Assembly: GCF_003148565.1 (NCBI RefSeq)
Contig: NZ_QGGL01000013.1
Span: 83,604 to 147,603 of the forward strand
Source of the DNA: Tumebacillus permanentifrigoris
Lineage (GTDB): Bacteria > Bacillota > Bacilli > Tumebacillales > Tumebacillaceae
Reading direction: 5' to 3'
Length of the DNA: 64,000 bases
Shown: positions 53,906 to 61,820 of the stretch, in pieces
How the letters are laid out: every line of letters begins with the position of its first letter
How positions within the stretch are numbered: position 1 is the stretch's first letter
Program-made: the position numbers and the translations under genes
Notes under the pieces: model-generated
What the model saw: the letters and a program-made list of their open reading frames with translations, nothing else
Databases searched by the model: none
Told to the model about the DNA's origin: nothing

Positions 53906-55771
53906 TTACGGCAAGGTGACGTAGTCAAGGTTGATGAAGGTGCCGAGCGCTGCTGCGTTTTTGGTACCACTGCGCACGATGCTGATCGTGTGCGTGCCAT
54001 CGGTGAGGTTGGCGAGTTCGAACAGTTGTTGCTTGTAGAGGTTGGTGCTGTTGTAATAGTCGATGGTGCCGACTTTGACACCGTCGATGATCACGTCAGC
54101 GATCCCCATGTACGCGGATTTGTAACCCCCGATTTTGATGCTGGTGCCGGTGAAGGAGAACGAGACAGATGCGCCGCTCGCGGAGGAATACTTCGCGGTT
54201 CCTTTGGAGAACGAAGCGTTGGTGCCGTCGATCCACGCGCCGCTGTAGGTCAGGGCGCTGTTGTTCTCTTCAAACGATTGACCCGCCGGCAGGGCCGGAG
54301 TCGTCGGGACCGGAGTGGTCGGAACCGGAGTGGTCGGGACCGGAGTAGTCGGAACCGGAGTGGTCGGAACCGGAGTCGTCGGAACCGGAGTGGTCGGAAC
54401 CGGAGTCGTCGGAGCCGGAGTCGTCGGAGCCGGAGTGGTCGGAACCGGAGTCGTCGGAACCGGAGTCGTCGGAACCGGGGTAGTCGGAACCGGGGTAGTC
54501 GGAACCGGAGTGGTCGGGACCGGAGTCGTTGGAACCGGAGTCGTCGGAACCGGAGTGGTCGGGACCGGAGTGGTCGGGACCGGAGTGGTCGGAACTGGAG
54601 TCGTCGGTTCCGGGGTCGGAGCCGTAGACGTAGCTGGCAGTGTTGTCGCGACAGGTGTCTGTGCGACCAGTTTGGTTTGCAGATCTGCGATGGTGCTCTT
54701 CAGCTCGTTCAGGTCGGTTGCTTGGACTTGAACTTGCGTGTTCAGGTACGTCAGTTGTGCTTGCAAGGCTGTCGTGTCTGTGGTCAAGGCTGGAGCGGCG
54801 AGCTGTGTAGATTTCAAGGCTGCGATGGCGGTGCTCAAGTCATTGATGGCCGTGGTGTTGCTCGTCGCTTGTGCTTGCGCTTGGGCGACAGACGTTGCCA
54901 GCGCATCGACTTTTGCACTCGCTGCTTGCGCTTGGCTCAGTGCAGTCGTCAGGTTCGCCATCTGCGTGTTCTGGATTGTGAACTTCGCGTCATAGCCATT
55001 CACGCTGCCTTGCAGTGCGGTCACTTTGAGATCGAGCGCGTCGATGCGATCGGTCAGCGACTTTTTCACAGCTTCAGCGGTGATTCGTCCTTGGTTGACC
55101 GTCTCAGCCAGTGCGGTGAGCATGGTGGTGTTCAGCGTGGATTGGGCTTTCACTTGCGCAATCGAGGCTGCGAAGCTGTCGACCTTGGTGTTCACATCGC
55201 GCACGTTGCCGAACAGCGTCGTGATGTTCTGCGCATTCGTGTTCGCGATCGTCTTCGTGGAGCTGAGGTCGGTTGTCACTGTGGTCAGTTGCGTGGAGAA
55301 CGAAGCATCGGCCGCAGCCAACTTTTCCAATTTGGCTTGGTGGCTGTCGAGGCTTGCACCAAATTGGGTGAATTTTTGATCATAGCTTGACACAACGGTC
55401 TGCAGGGCCGACACGTTTTGGCTCAGGCTGCGGACAGAGTTTTGCAGGGCGGTGTTGCCCGTTTGCAATTGTGTAACCAGATCTTGTTGCGCGTTGAGCT
55501 TCTGTGTCAAGGCTTCGATCTGGGCTTTCTGTGTGTCGTTCACCGTCTGGAGCGACGCGTTTTGCGTCTGCAGTGCGGTGATCGATGCTTGTTGCGCGTT
55601 TACTTTGGTTGTCAGCGACCCCATCGCTTCTTCCAAAGCAGACAGTCTGTCTGGCACGCCGTTGTTTCCGCTACCCGAAGCGGCGGATGCGCTGTTGGCG
55701 AAGACCAACAGGAAGCACCCAACAAACACCGTGCACAGGGTGAGAATCCAGTGCTTTTTCCCCATGTTCAT
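53906..55771 (-). CDS. Secreted fibre-like protein: coiled coil, Thr-Pro repeat, carbohydrate-binding-like domain
   Basis: The 621-residue protein has a signal peptide (KKHWILTLCTVFVGCFLLVF, ending ASA), a long coiled coil (about 35-365; heptads such as LQTQNASLQTVND and IEALTQKLNAQQ) and about 21 copies of PVPTT (about 387-491). The C-terminal beta-sandwich (about 495-621; LTYSGAWIDGTNASFSKG, VIIDGVKVGTIDYY, LTDGTHTISIVRSG) resembles the galactose-binding-like modules of Paenibacillus glycosidases. Start 55771 follows AAGGGGG. It looks like a surface stalk with a sugar-binding tip, possibly holding the polysaccharide made next door. Thr-Pro repeats may be glycosylated. Function is inferred. 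Confidence 0.8.
   Translation of the reverse strand: MNMGKKHWILTLCTVFVGCFLLVFANSASAASGSGNNGVPDRLSALEEAMGSLTTKVNAQQASITALQTQNASLQTVNDTQKAQIEALTQKLNAQQDLVTQLQTGNTALQNSVRSLSQNVSALQTVVSSYDQKFTQFGASLDSHQAKLEKLAAADASFSTQLTTVTTDLSSTKTIANTNAQNITTLFGNVRDVNTKVDSFAASIAQVKAQSTLNTTMLTALAETVNQGRITAEAVKKSLTDRIDALDLKVTALQGSVNGYDAKFTIQNTQMANLTTALSQAQAASAKVDALATSVAQAQAQATSNTTAINDLSTAIAALKSTQLAAPALTTDTTALQAQLTYLNTQVQVQATDLNELKSTIADLQTKLVAQTPVATTLPATSTAPTPEPTTPVPTTPVPTTPVPTTPVPTTPVPTTPVPTTPVPTTPVPTTPVPTTPVPTTPVPTTPAPTTPAPTTPVPTTPVPTTPVPTTPVPTTPVPTTPVPTTPVPTTPALPAGQSFEENNSALTYSGAWIDGTNASFSKGTAKYSSASGASVSFSFTGTSIKIGGYKSAYMGIADVIIDGVKVGTIDYYNSTNLYKQQLFELANLTDGTHTISIVRSGTKNAAALGTFINLDYVTLP
54297..54610 (-). repeat. 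15-bp tandem repeat coding for (PVPTT)n
   Basis: About 21 units of a 15-bp motif (on the + strand GGAACCGGAGTCGTC with third-position changes) encode PVPTT, with two PAPTT copies. The codon-level variation shows selection on the peptide. Copy number may vary between strains by slippage. Confidence 0.9.
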
Positions 55772-55995
55772 GTTTAGTTCCCCCTTGTTTATAAGACAGT
55801 ACTTTCCCCTGAGTAAATTTTCCCAGTAATTGACCCTAAAATCAATAGGGAAATAACCTTTTAACATATATATTCTTTCTAATAGCTAGTATCGAGTTGA
55901 GACCCCTCCGAAAACGGAGTACAATTTCAGAAAGGCGGGACAGACTACACAGGTAGTGAGTCTGTCAATTTTGCATTGGATTTGGAGCACCCCCC

Positions 55996-57366
55996 ATGAA
56001 AATTGGAGTAATAGGTTGTGGATATGTCGGACTGAGCACAGGTGTGTTGTGGGCAGTGCTCGGTCACGATGTCGTGTTCCTCGACGAGGACGAGCGGCAG
56101 ATTGCCACGTTGCGACAGGGCGAAGTCCCTTTTTATGAACGTGGATTGCAGGAGGTGTTGGCGAGGTATCGAGCGCGTACCACGTATGCCTGTGGCTGGA
56201 GCGAGTGGGACGCCGATGTCGACGTGGCGATCATCGCCGTCGGCACCCCGGCTCAACCGGACGGCTCCCCGAATCTCTCCTACTTGCAAGCGGCGGTACA
56301 GGCGGTAGGCGACCACTGGCAGGCGGGACGCGGGACGGTGGTACTGTTGAAATCCACGTTGCCACCGGGTACGAATGCCCTCGTCCACAGGTGGTTGCAG
56401 GAGCGCTTGCAGTTCCGAGGCCTCTCAGATCAAGTGACGGTCGTGTCGAACCCGGAGTTTCTGCGCGAAGGCGATGCGCTGACCGATGTGTTCTACCCGC
56501 AGCGCATCATCGTCGGCGTGCAATCGCGGGCAGGCGAATCACTGTTGCGCGACCTGTATCGCCCGTTGCTCACAGGTCCTGACACAGCACCCGCTGTCCT
56601 CCAGCGCCCACCTGGGTACACGCGACCGGAGCTGTTCGTGACCACGCCGATCAACGCAGAGTTGATCAAGTATGCTGCCAATGCGTTTCTGGCGATGAAG
56701 ATCTCCTTCATGAACGAGTTCGCCAACCTCGCTGAGCGGATGGGAGCTGATATCTTGGACATCGCGACCGGGATCGGCATGGACTCGCGGATCGGGCCGC
56801 AATTTCTCCAAGCGGGCGTCGGCTGGGGCGGCAGTTGCTTTGGCAAGGACGCGGCGGCGATTCTGCACACGGCCGAGGAACAGGGTGTACAGTTGTCGCT
56901 GGTGCAAGCGACCGTCGAGGCCAACGACCGCCAACGCCAGATCGTGTTGGAAAAACTGCATCGCCACGTACCTGCGCTGCAGGGCGCAGTGATCGGTGTG
57001 CTCGGTCTGTCCTTCAAGCCGGGCACCGAGGACGTTCGTGACGCGCCCAGCCAGACGATTGTGCGGGCCCTGCGAGCAGCGGGCGCACAGGTGCAAGCGT
57101 ATGACCCGATGGCGATGCGCACATTTGCAGAAGCGAACCCAGACTTGGCCGTGGCGTACACCGCACAGGCAGCGGATTGTTTTGCCGGCGCGGATGCCGT
57201 GCTGTTGCTGACGGAGTGGCCCGTTTTTGCAGAGTTGCCGTGGGCGGATCTGCGAGCGCATATGCGCGGTGACCTCCTGCTCGATGGGCGCAACGCATGG
57301 CAGGGGTTGTCGTTGTCCCAGCACGGGTATGTGTATGAAGGCATGGGAAGAGGCAAAATAGGTTGA
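55996..57366 (+). CDS. UDP-glucose 6-dehydrogenase
   Basis: The 456-residue enzyme has the NAD loop IGVIGCGYVGLSTGVLWA, VSNPEFLREGDALTD and the catalytic cysteine in GVGWGGSCFGKDAAA, which marks the UDP-glucose branch; Gly replaces the common Pro after CF. It yields UDP-glucuronate, for use directly or after the 4-epimerase in the cluster. The ribosome site (TTGGAG, 9 bases away) is weak compared with its neighbours. It lies 50 bases before pgi and probably shares its mRNA. Confidence 0.92.
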   Translation: MKIGVIGCGYVGLSTGVLWAVLGHDVVFLDEDERQIATLRQGEVPFYERGLQEVLARYRARTTYACGWSEWDADVDVAIIAVGTPAQPDGSPNLSYLQAAVQAVGDHWQAGRGTVVLLKSTLPPGTNALVHRWLQERLQFRGLSDQVTVVSNPEFLREGDALTDVFYPQRIIVGVQSRAGESLLRDLYRPLLTGPDTAPAVLQRPPGYTRPELFVTTPINAELIKYAANAFLAMKISFMNEFANLAERMGADILDIATGIGMDSRIGPQFLQAGVGWGGSCFGKDAAAILHTAEEQGVQLSLVQATVEANDRQRQIVLEKLHRHVPALQGAVIGVLGLSFKPGTEDVRDAPSQTIVRALRAAGAQVQAYDPMAMRTFAEANPDLAVAYTAQAADCFAGADAVLLLTEWPVFAELPWADLRAHMRGDLLLDGRNAWQGLSLSQHGYVYEGMGRGKIG

Positions 57367-57421
57367 CGAGTCCAACATGTAAGTACAAACTAAAAGTAGA
57401 AAGAGAAAAGGAGAGAAACAA

Positions 57422-58729
57422 ATGCCTACCTTCCATCTGGATACGAAAGCAGCCGACCAGTGGCTGAAGCAAAGCCACACCGACTGGCAAGCAGCAGTGC
57501 AACAAGCGCATGACACCGTACACAACGGTACAGGTCGCGGAAGTGACTTCCTCGGCTGGCTTCAACCGCTCGCAGCAGAGAGTGAGATCGTGAAAAACGT
57601 CCTCCATGCGGCCGAGCAGATTCGCGCAAACTCTGAGGTCTTGCTCGTGATCGGCATCGGCGGTTCCTATGCGGGTTCCCGCGCTGGGATCGAGATGTTG
57701 ACCCATTCGTTCCGCAACCAGTTCGCTGCAGAGCGCCAAGGGCCGGAGATCTACTTCATCGGGCACAACCTGAGTGCCACTTACATAACCCAACTGTTCC
57801 AAGTCATCGAAGGCAAGGACGTCTCCGTCAACGTCATCTCCAAGTCGGGCACCACCACCGAACCGGCGATCGCCTTCCGCCTCGTGCGGGAGTGGATGGT
57901 GAACAAATACGGGGAAAAAGCGGGCGAGCGCATCTACGCGACCACCGATGCATCCAAAGGCGCTCTGCGTGAACTATCCAACGCAGAAGGCTACACCACC
58001 TTTGTGATCCCGGATGATGTCGGCGGTCGCTACTCGGTGCTGACCCCGGTGGGTCTGTTGCCGCTAGCCGTAGCGGGCATTGACATCCAAGCGATGCTTG
58101 CGGGTGCGCAGGAAGCGGCAGAGCAGTACGCCAACCCGAATTTGATGGAGAACACTTGCTACCAATACGCGGCCTACCGCAACAACCTCTACCGCCAAGG
58201 CAAGGCGATCGAACTGTTGGTGTCCTACGACCCGCGCTTCGTGACATTTGCCGAGTGGTGGAAGCAATTGTTCGGCGAGTCGGAAGGCAAGGAGCACCAA
58301 GGCATCTACCCGGCGTCCGTGCAATTCACCACCGACCTGCACTCGATGGGCCAGTACATCCAAGAAGGCCCGCGTCACCTGTTTGAAACGGTGCTGTGGG
58401 TGGATGAAGCGGGTCATGACGAGCTGACGATCCCGCACCAAGAGGGCGATCTCGACGGTTTGAACTACCTGACAGGCAAGACGGTGAACTTCGTCAACCA
58501 ACAAGCTTGCCTCGGGACCTTGGAAGCGCACGTCGAAGGCGAAGTGCCGAACTTCGTCCTGCACATCCCGGAGTTGACGGCGCACCATGTCGGGCACCTC
58601 TTCTACTTCTTCGAAAAAGCCTGCGCGATCTCCGGCTACCTGTTGAACGTCAACCCGTTCGACCAACCCGGCGTAGAAGCATACAAGAAAAACATGTTCC
58701 GCTTGCTTGGGAAACCTTCTTCTAAGTAA
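57422..58729 (+). CDS. pgi: Glucose-6-phosphate isomerase
   Basis: The 435-residue product is of normal Firmicute length. Motifs are [36 protein letters not shown] and the C-terminal half [17 protein letters not shown] with the expected Gln/Glu catalytic residues; [16 protein letters not shown] ends the chain. It interconverts Glc-6-P and Fru-6-P, feeding both UDP-glucose and UDP-GlcNAc supply. AAGGAGAG precedes the ATG. A terminator follows. Confidence 0.97.
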   Translation: MPTFHLDTKAADQWLKQSHTDWQAAVQQAHDTVHNGTGRGSDFLGWLQPLAAESEIVKNVLHAAEQIRANSEVLLVIGIGGSYAGSRAGIEMLTHSFRNQFAAERQGPEIYFIGHNLSATYITQLFQVIEGKDVSVNVISKSGTTTEPAIAFRLVREWMVNKYGEKAGERIYATTDASKGALRELSNAEGYTTFVIPDDVGGRYSVLTPVGLLPLAVAGIDIQAMLAGAQEAAEQYANPNLMENTCYQYAAYRNNLYRQGKAIELLVSYDPRFVTFAEWWKQLFGESEGKEHQGIYPASVQFTTDLHSMGQYIQEGPRHLFETVLWVDEAGHDELTIPHQEGDLDGLNYLTGKTVNFVNQQACLGTLEAHVEGEVPNFVLHIPELTAHHVGHLFYFFEKACAISGYLLNVNPFDQPGVEAYKKNMFRLLGKPSSK

Positions 58730-58737
58730 GTCGGGGG

Positions 58738-58782
58738 AAAAAGGACTTCTGCCACCTCTGGGTGGTCAGAAGTCCTTTTTTT
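58738..58782 (+). terminator. Intrinsic terminator
   Basis: AAAAGGACTTCTG.CCACC pairs with GGTGG.CAGAAGTCCTTTT, with T-run. Confidence 0.92.
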
Positions 58783-58897
58783 ACCTAACACGCCCTGTTG
58801 TCGCGAGTTTCTACAGGTACGTATGTTGATGGTCACTTCCCAATTTAGGTCTGGGGGCGTATACTGGCGGTAACGTCGGGAATTCAGGAGGGCGCTC

Positions 58898-59818
58898 ATG
58901 AATCGGCTTATCGATTGTCGTTTTGTCGCAGCTGTGCAACGCCTTGAGGATGACGAGGTGCAGATTCGCCTCTTTCAAGAAGTCGAGCGCGAGGGTCTGC
59001 CTCTGTTCCGCGAGCGCATCCGCAAAAAGTTGACGTTGCTGCGCCCCTGCTTCGACCACCTGATCCGAACCGGAGTGTTGACGCTCGAAGACCCGCAGAT
59101 GGACAACTACCAACCGAGCGACGCACCTTGTGTAGTCGGATTTGACATCCACTCGCTGGGGCGACGTGTCTCGTTTGATTTGTGCTTCCACCACAAGCTG
59201 GAGGCGTTTTGGCAGGAGAGCACGGAGCGCATTGAAGCTTTGATGCTGGACCCGGATGTGTTTGAAGCGTACACGTATCGCTTGCAAGCGATCTCTCGCT
59301 ACTTGTATCTGGGGCGTGAGGACAACGTGTTCCGGGCGATCACCGTGGATGAGAACCACGAGATCGAATTCAAGCAGGACTTTCTCAACTCCAAGGAAAA
59401 AATCCTCAAATCGGTCGTCGCCTTCGCCAACACCAACAACGGCAACCTCTACTTGGGCGTCTCCAACGACAAAAAAATCGTCGGCATCGGACATGAGATC
59501 GCCCGTTATGGCAACGAAGACAAATACCAACTGGCGATCGCCTCGCTGTTGCACAACCGCATCTACCCGCTGCTCTCGCCATTTCCCGAGATGCGCATCG
59601 TCACCGTCGGGGGCAAAAAAGTCCTGCACATGTGGGTGCCCGTCGGCAATACGATGCACTCCGTTCAGGAGTCGCTCGGCAACGGGCAGCACCGGCGCCG
59701 TGTCGCCGTCAAGCAGAACAACCAATCCGTATGGGTTGACGACCCGTATGATCTCGCGGAACTCTACATCAAGCGCCGCATCGGCACGACAGCTGCCGCG
59801 AACCTCGGCCTCGTCTGA
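58898..59818 (+). CDS. AlbA_2 (Schlafen-type) domain protein
   Basis: The 306-residue protein has an N-terminal helical part of unknown type (1-140) and an AlbA_2 domain from about 150 to 285. The domain shows NHEIEFKQDFLNSKEKILKS, VVAFANTNNGNLYLGVSND and IVGIGHEIARYG, the E-K ... AFANT-GG-LxLGV pattern. The domain is found in putative transcriptional regulators, in RNA-cleaving Schlafens and in some phage-defence proteins. No helicase or HTH part is attached, so the output is unknown. GGAGGGCGC precedes the ATG by 5 bases. Single gene. Confidence 0.8.
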   Translation: MNRLIDCRFVAAVQRLEDDEVQIRLFQEVEREGLPLFRERIRKKLTLLRPCFDHLIRTGVLTLEDPQMDNYQPSDAPCVVGFDIHSLGRRVSFDLCFHHKLEAFWQESTERIEALMLDPDVFEAYTYRLQAISRYLYLGREDNVFRAITVDENHEIEFKQDFLNSKEKILKSVVAFANTNNGNLYLGVSNDKKIVGIGHEIARYGNEDKYQLAIASLLHNRIYPLLSPFPEMRIVTVGGKKVLHMWVPVGNTMHSVQESLGNGQHRRRVAVKQNNQSVWVDDPYDLAELYIKRRIGTTAAANLGLV

Positions 59819-59828
59819 GTGTCGAGTC

Positions 59829-59867
59829 CCAAAAGAAACCCGCTCCTCTACGGGAACGGGTTTCTTC
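59829..59867. terminator. Bidirectional intrinsic terminator
   Basis: AAGAAACCCG pairs with CGGGTTTCTT; loop about 14 bases. It serves the convergent AlbA_2 and VanZ-like genes. Confidence 0.75.
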
Positions 59868-60324
59868 ATGTGCGTGTGCGGTCAGGGTTGCGAGCGGCAT
59901 GAGCGAGGCGAATGAACAAAAAGGCGACGATCGTATCGATCAGCACGTCGGTCAGGCGCGAACTGCGACCGTGTGTGAGCGCCTGGTGTAGCTCATCAAA
60001 AAACGCATACCCGATGCAGACCATGATCGAGGGCAAGACCCGGCGGGTCCAGCGGTAGGTGAGCAACCCGAGAATCGCATAGACCAAGCAATGCCCGGCT
60101 TTGTGCAGCCAATAGTCTTCGGTGAAAACCGTCGGGATGTCAAAAAACGGGTTGGACGGAGAGAGGATGAGCCCCCACTGAATTTTGTGCACGTCGATGA
60201 GGAAGTGGTGGGGTTTCTCAAAGTATTCTGCGATTTGTGTGATGACCAGATCCGGCCAAGCGGACAGAGCGAAAATCACCGCCATCCAAGCGAGTGCCCA
60301 ACGCACGAGCACAACTCCTTTCAT
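59866..60324 (-). CDS. VanZ-like membrane protein
   Basis: The 152-residue protein has four predicted membrane helices and the VanZ pattern: KAGHCLVYAILGLL near residue 75, IGYAFFDELHQALTHGRSS near 105 and LTDVLIDTIVAFLF at the end. VanZ-like proteins are linked to glycopeptide tolerance but their general role is unclear. Start at 60324 follows AAGGAG. It stands divergent to the EamA transporter gene. Confidence 0.88.
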   Translation of the reverse strand: MKGVVLVRWALAWMAVIFALSAWPDLVITQIAEYFEKPHHFLIDVHKIQWGLILSPSNPFFDIPTVFTEDYWLHKAGHCLVYAILGLLTYRWTRRVLPSIMVCIGYAFFDELHQALTHGRSSRLTDVLIDTIVAFLFIRLAHAARNPDRTRT

Positions 60325-60383
60325 CAGGGCATACTACCGTACATACTACGTTTTTCGAAAAGACAAGTAAAGGTGGACGAACT

Positions 60384-61277
60384 ATGAACCGCACACTGGC
60401 AATCATCCTCGTTTTGATCGGAGGGGCCTCCTACGGCTTGATTTCTCCTGCTGTAAAAATGGCGTATGACGCCGGTTTCTCTCCCGCTGACGTGACCAGC
60501 TCCCAGTACTTTGCTGCGATGGCCGTGTTGGTGGTGATTGCGCTGTTCCAACTGCGGCATCTGCGCAACCTGACCCGGCGCGATCTGTTGTTGTTGAGTT
60601 TTCTCGGTTTGCTGTCGACGGGGACGAGTGTGTTTTACTACCTCTCCCTGTCCTACTTGCCCGCATCGCTGGCGATTGTGCTGTTGTTTCAATTTACGTG
60701 GGTGGTGATGGTGATCGACTTTTTTGTCGCCCGCAACAAACCGACACCCGTCAAGTGGCTGGCGCTGGCGTTGATTTTTTTCGGTACGCTTTTTGCTGTC
60801 GATCTCTTGCATTCGGAGTGGGGGGACGTATCGGTGCTGGGGCTGACGTTGGGCTTCCTGTCGTCGCTTACGTATGGGGCGTTCCTGTATTTTACGAGTT
60901 ATGTGCGGGCTGGCAGCTCTCCGTTTTTGAACTCGGCGCTGATCTCGATCGTCTCGACGTTTGTGGTGTTCTTGATCTTCCCGCCTACCTTCCTCTGGAA
61001 CGGCTCGTTGGGCGCAGGATTGTGGGTCTGGGCGCTGATCATCGGCGGCTTGGGACAAGTCATTCCACCTGTGCTGTTCAACATCGGAATTCCCAAGATC
61101 GGCGGCGCGCTCGCCGCTGTGCTGGGTGCGATCGAACTGCCGGTGGCGGTGATCTCCGCTTATCTGCTGTTGCATGAGGCCGTCGTCGGCGTGCAATGGA
61201 TCGGGATCGTCTTGATTCTGGTCGGCATCGTGGTGACCGAACTGCGATTGGTGCGCAAAAGAACCCAGCTCACATGA
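60384..61277 (+). CDS. EamA-family (DMT) transporter
   Basis: The 297-residue membrane protein has ten predicted helices in two EamA repeats (about 5-135 and 150-290). Typical pieces are GGASYGLISPAVKMAYDAGF, LSYLPASLAIVLLFQFTWV and the mirrored GGALAAVLGAIELPVAVISA. Members export or import metabolites such as amino acids; the substrate here is not known. ATG 60384 follows AAGGTGG; the upstream frame overlaps the VanZ promoter region and is rejected. Confidence 0.9.
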   Translation: MNRTLAIILVLIGGASYGLISPAVKMAYDAGFSPADVTSSQYFAAMAVLVVIALFQLRHLRNLTRRDLLLLSFLGLLSTGTSVFYYLSLSYLPASLAIVLLFQFTWVVMVIDFFVARNKPTPVKWLALALIFFGTLFAVDLLHSEWGDVSVLGLTLGFLSSLTYGAFLYFTSYVRAGSSPFLNSALISIVSTFVVFLIFPPTFLWNGSLGAGLWVWALIIGGLGQVIPPVLFNIGIPKIGGALAAVLGAIELPVAVISAYLLLHEAVVGVQWIGIVLILVGIVVTELRLVRKRTQLT

Positions 61278-61298
61278 GCTGGGTTCTTTTTTTACTTC
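61257..61298. terminator. Bidirectional intrinsic terminator
   Basis: AAAAGAACCCAGCTCA pairs with TGAGCTGGGTTCTTTT. The stem starts inside the end of the EamA gene and covers the end of the lipoprotein gene. Confidence 0.9.
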
Positions 61299-61750
61299 AC
61301 ATCGAATTCGATGGCATCCTCAACGTTGTACGGTTGGTGGTTGTTGGTGTGAAGCGATGCCTTCAATTTGTGGTGACCGGGCGTGAGGTGGTCGAGTTTG
61401 TAGCTGACTTCCTTGACCGCGACTTTGGTCGGGCTGCCGTCGACGAACAGGTGGATGTGGCCTTCCCCAGGAACGTGCGGTTGGCTGTAGTGTTCCGGCG
61501 AGATCTTGAAGTTCGTGGTGGCGAAGTGGATCGTAGCGGCCTGTTGGCTGACGTCGACGGTCATCTTGAGCGTCGGAGCCGGAGTGGCGGCGACTGAATG
61601 GATCGGGGCGTCGACCGATTGTGTGGCGGGATCACTGTGTTCGTGTGTCATGGAGGTGCTCAGGTCTTGCGTCTCCGATTTGGAGCAGCCGACGAGGGCA
61701 ACGCTCAGGGTCAGGACGGCGAGCAGGCACGCCGTTTTTTGGTGAAACAT
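61292..61750 (-). CDS. His-rich lipoprotein
   Basis: The 152-residue protein has a lipoprotein signal with lipobox LVGC at residues 19-22, a Ser/Thr/Pro-rich linker with MTHEHSD, and a beta-sandwich-like C-terminal domain (about 60-152) with HVPGEGHIHLFVDG and LTPGHHKLKASLHTNNH. Many histidines suggest metal (copper) handling or a YtkA/CopC-like role, but no family is certain. GGAGGAG precedes the ATG by 7 bases. The protease gene upstream on the same strand ends 70 bases earlier. Confidence 0.7.
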   Translation of the reverse strand: MFHQKTACLLAVLTLSVALVGCSKSETQDLSTSMTHEHSDPATQSVDAPIHSVAATPAPTLKMTVDVSQQAATIHFATTNFKISPEHYSQPHVPGEGHIHLFVDGSPTKVAVKEVSYKLDHLTPGHHKLKASLHTNNHQPYNVEDAIEFDVK

Positions 61751-61820
61751 GAAAAAACTCCTCCTTGTGCAGCCATTCTACGAACAGCATGGACAGGGGG
61801 GAGTTTTTCTAAACGTCTGT

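Noticed and set aside
54297..54610. Tandem repeat considered as a CRISPR array
   Set aside because: The 15-bp units are contiguous with no spacers and stay in frame as PVPTT.
53990..55390. 466-residue + strand ORF and the VGTGV-repeat ORF at 54315-54731
   Set aside because: Both are shadows of the PVPTT repeat and coiled-coil coding on the minus strand; their composition is extreme (RNRSGR, VVGTG) and they have no start signals.
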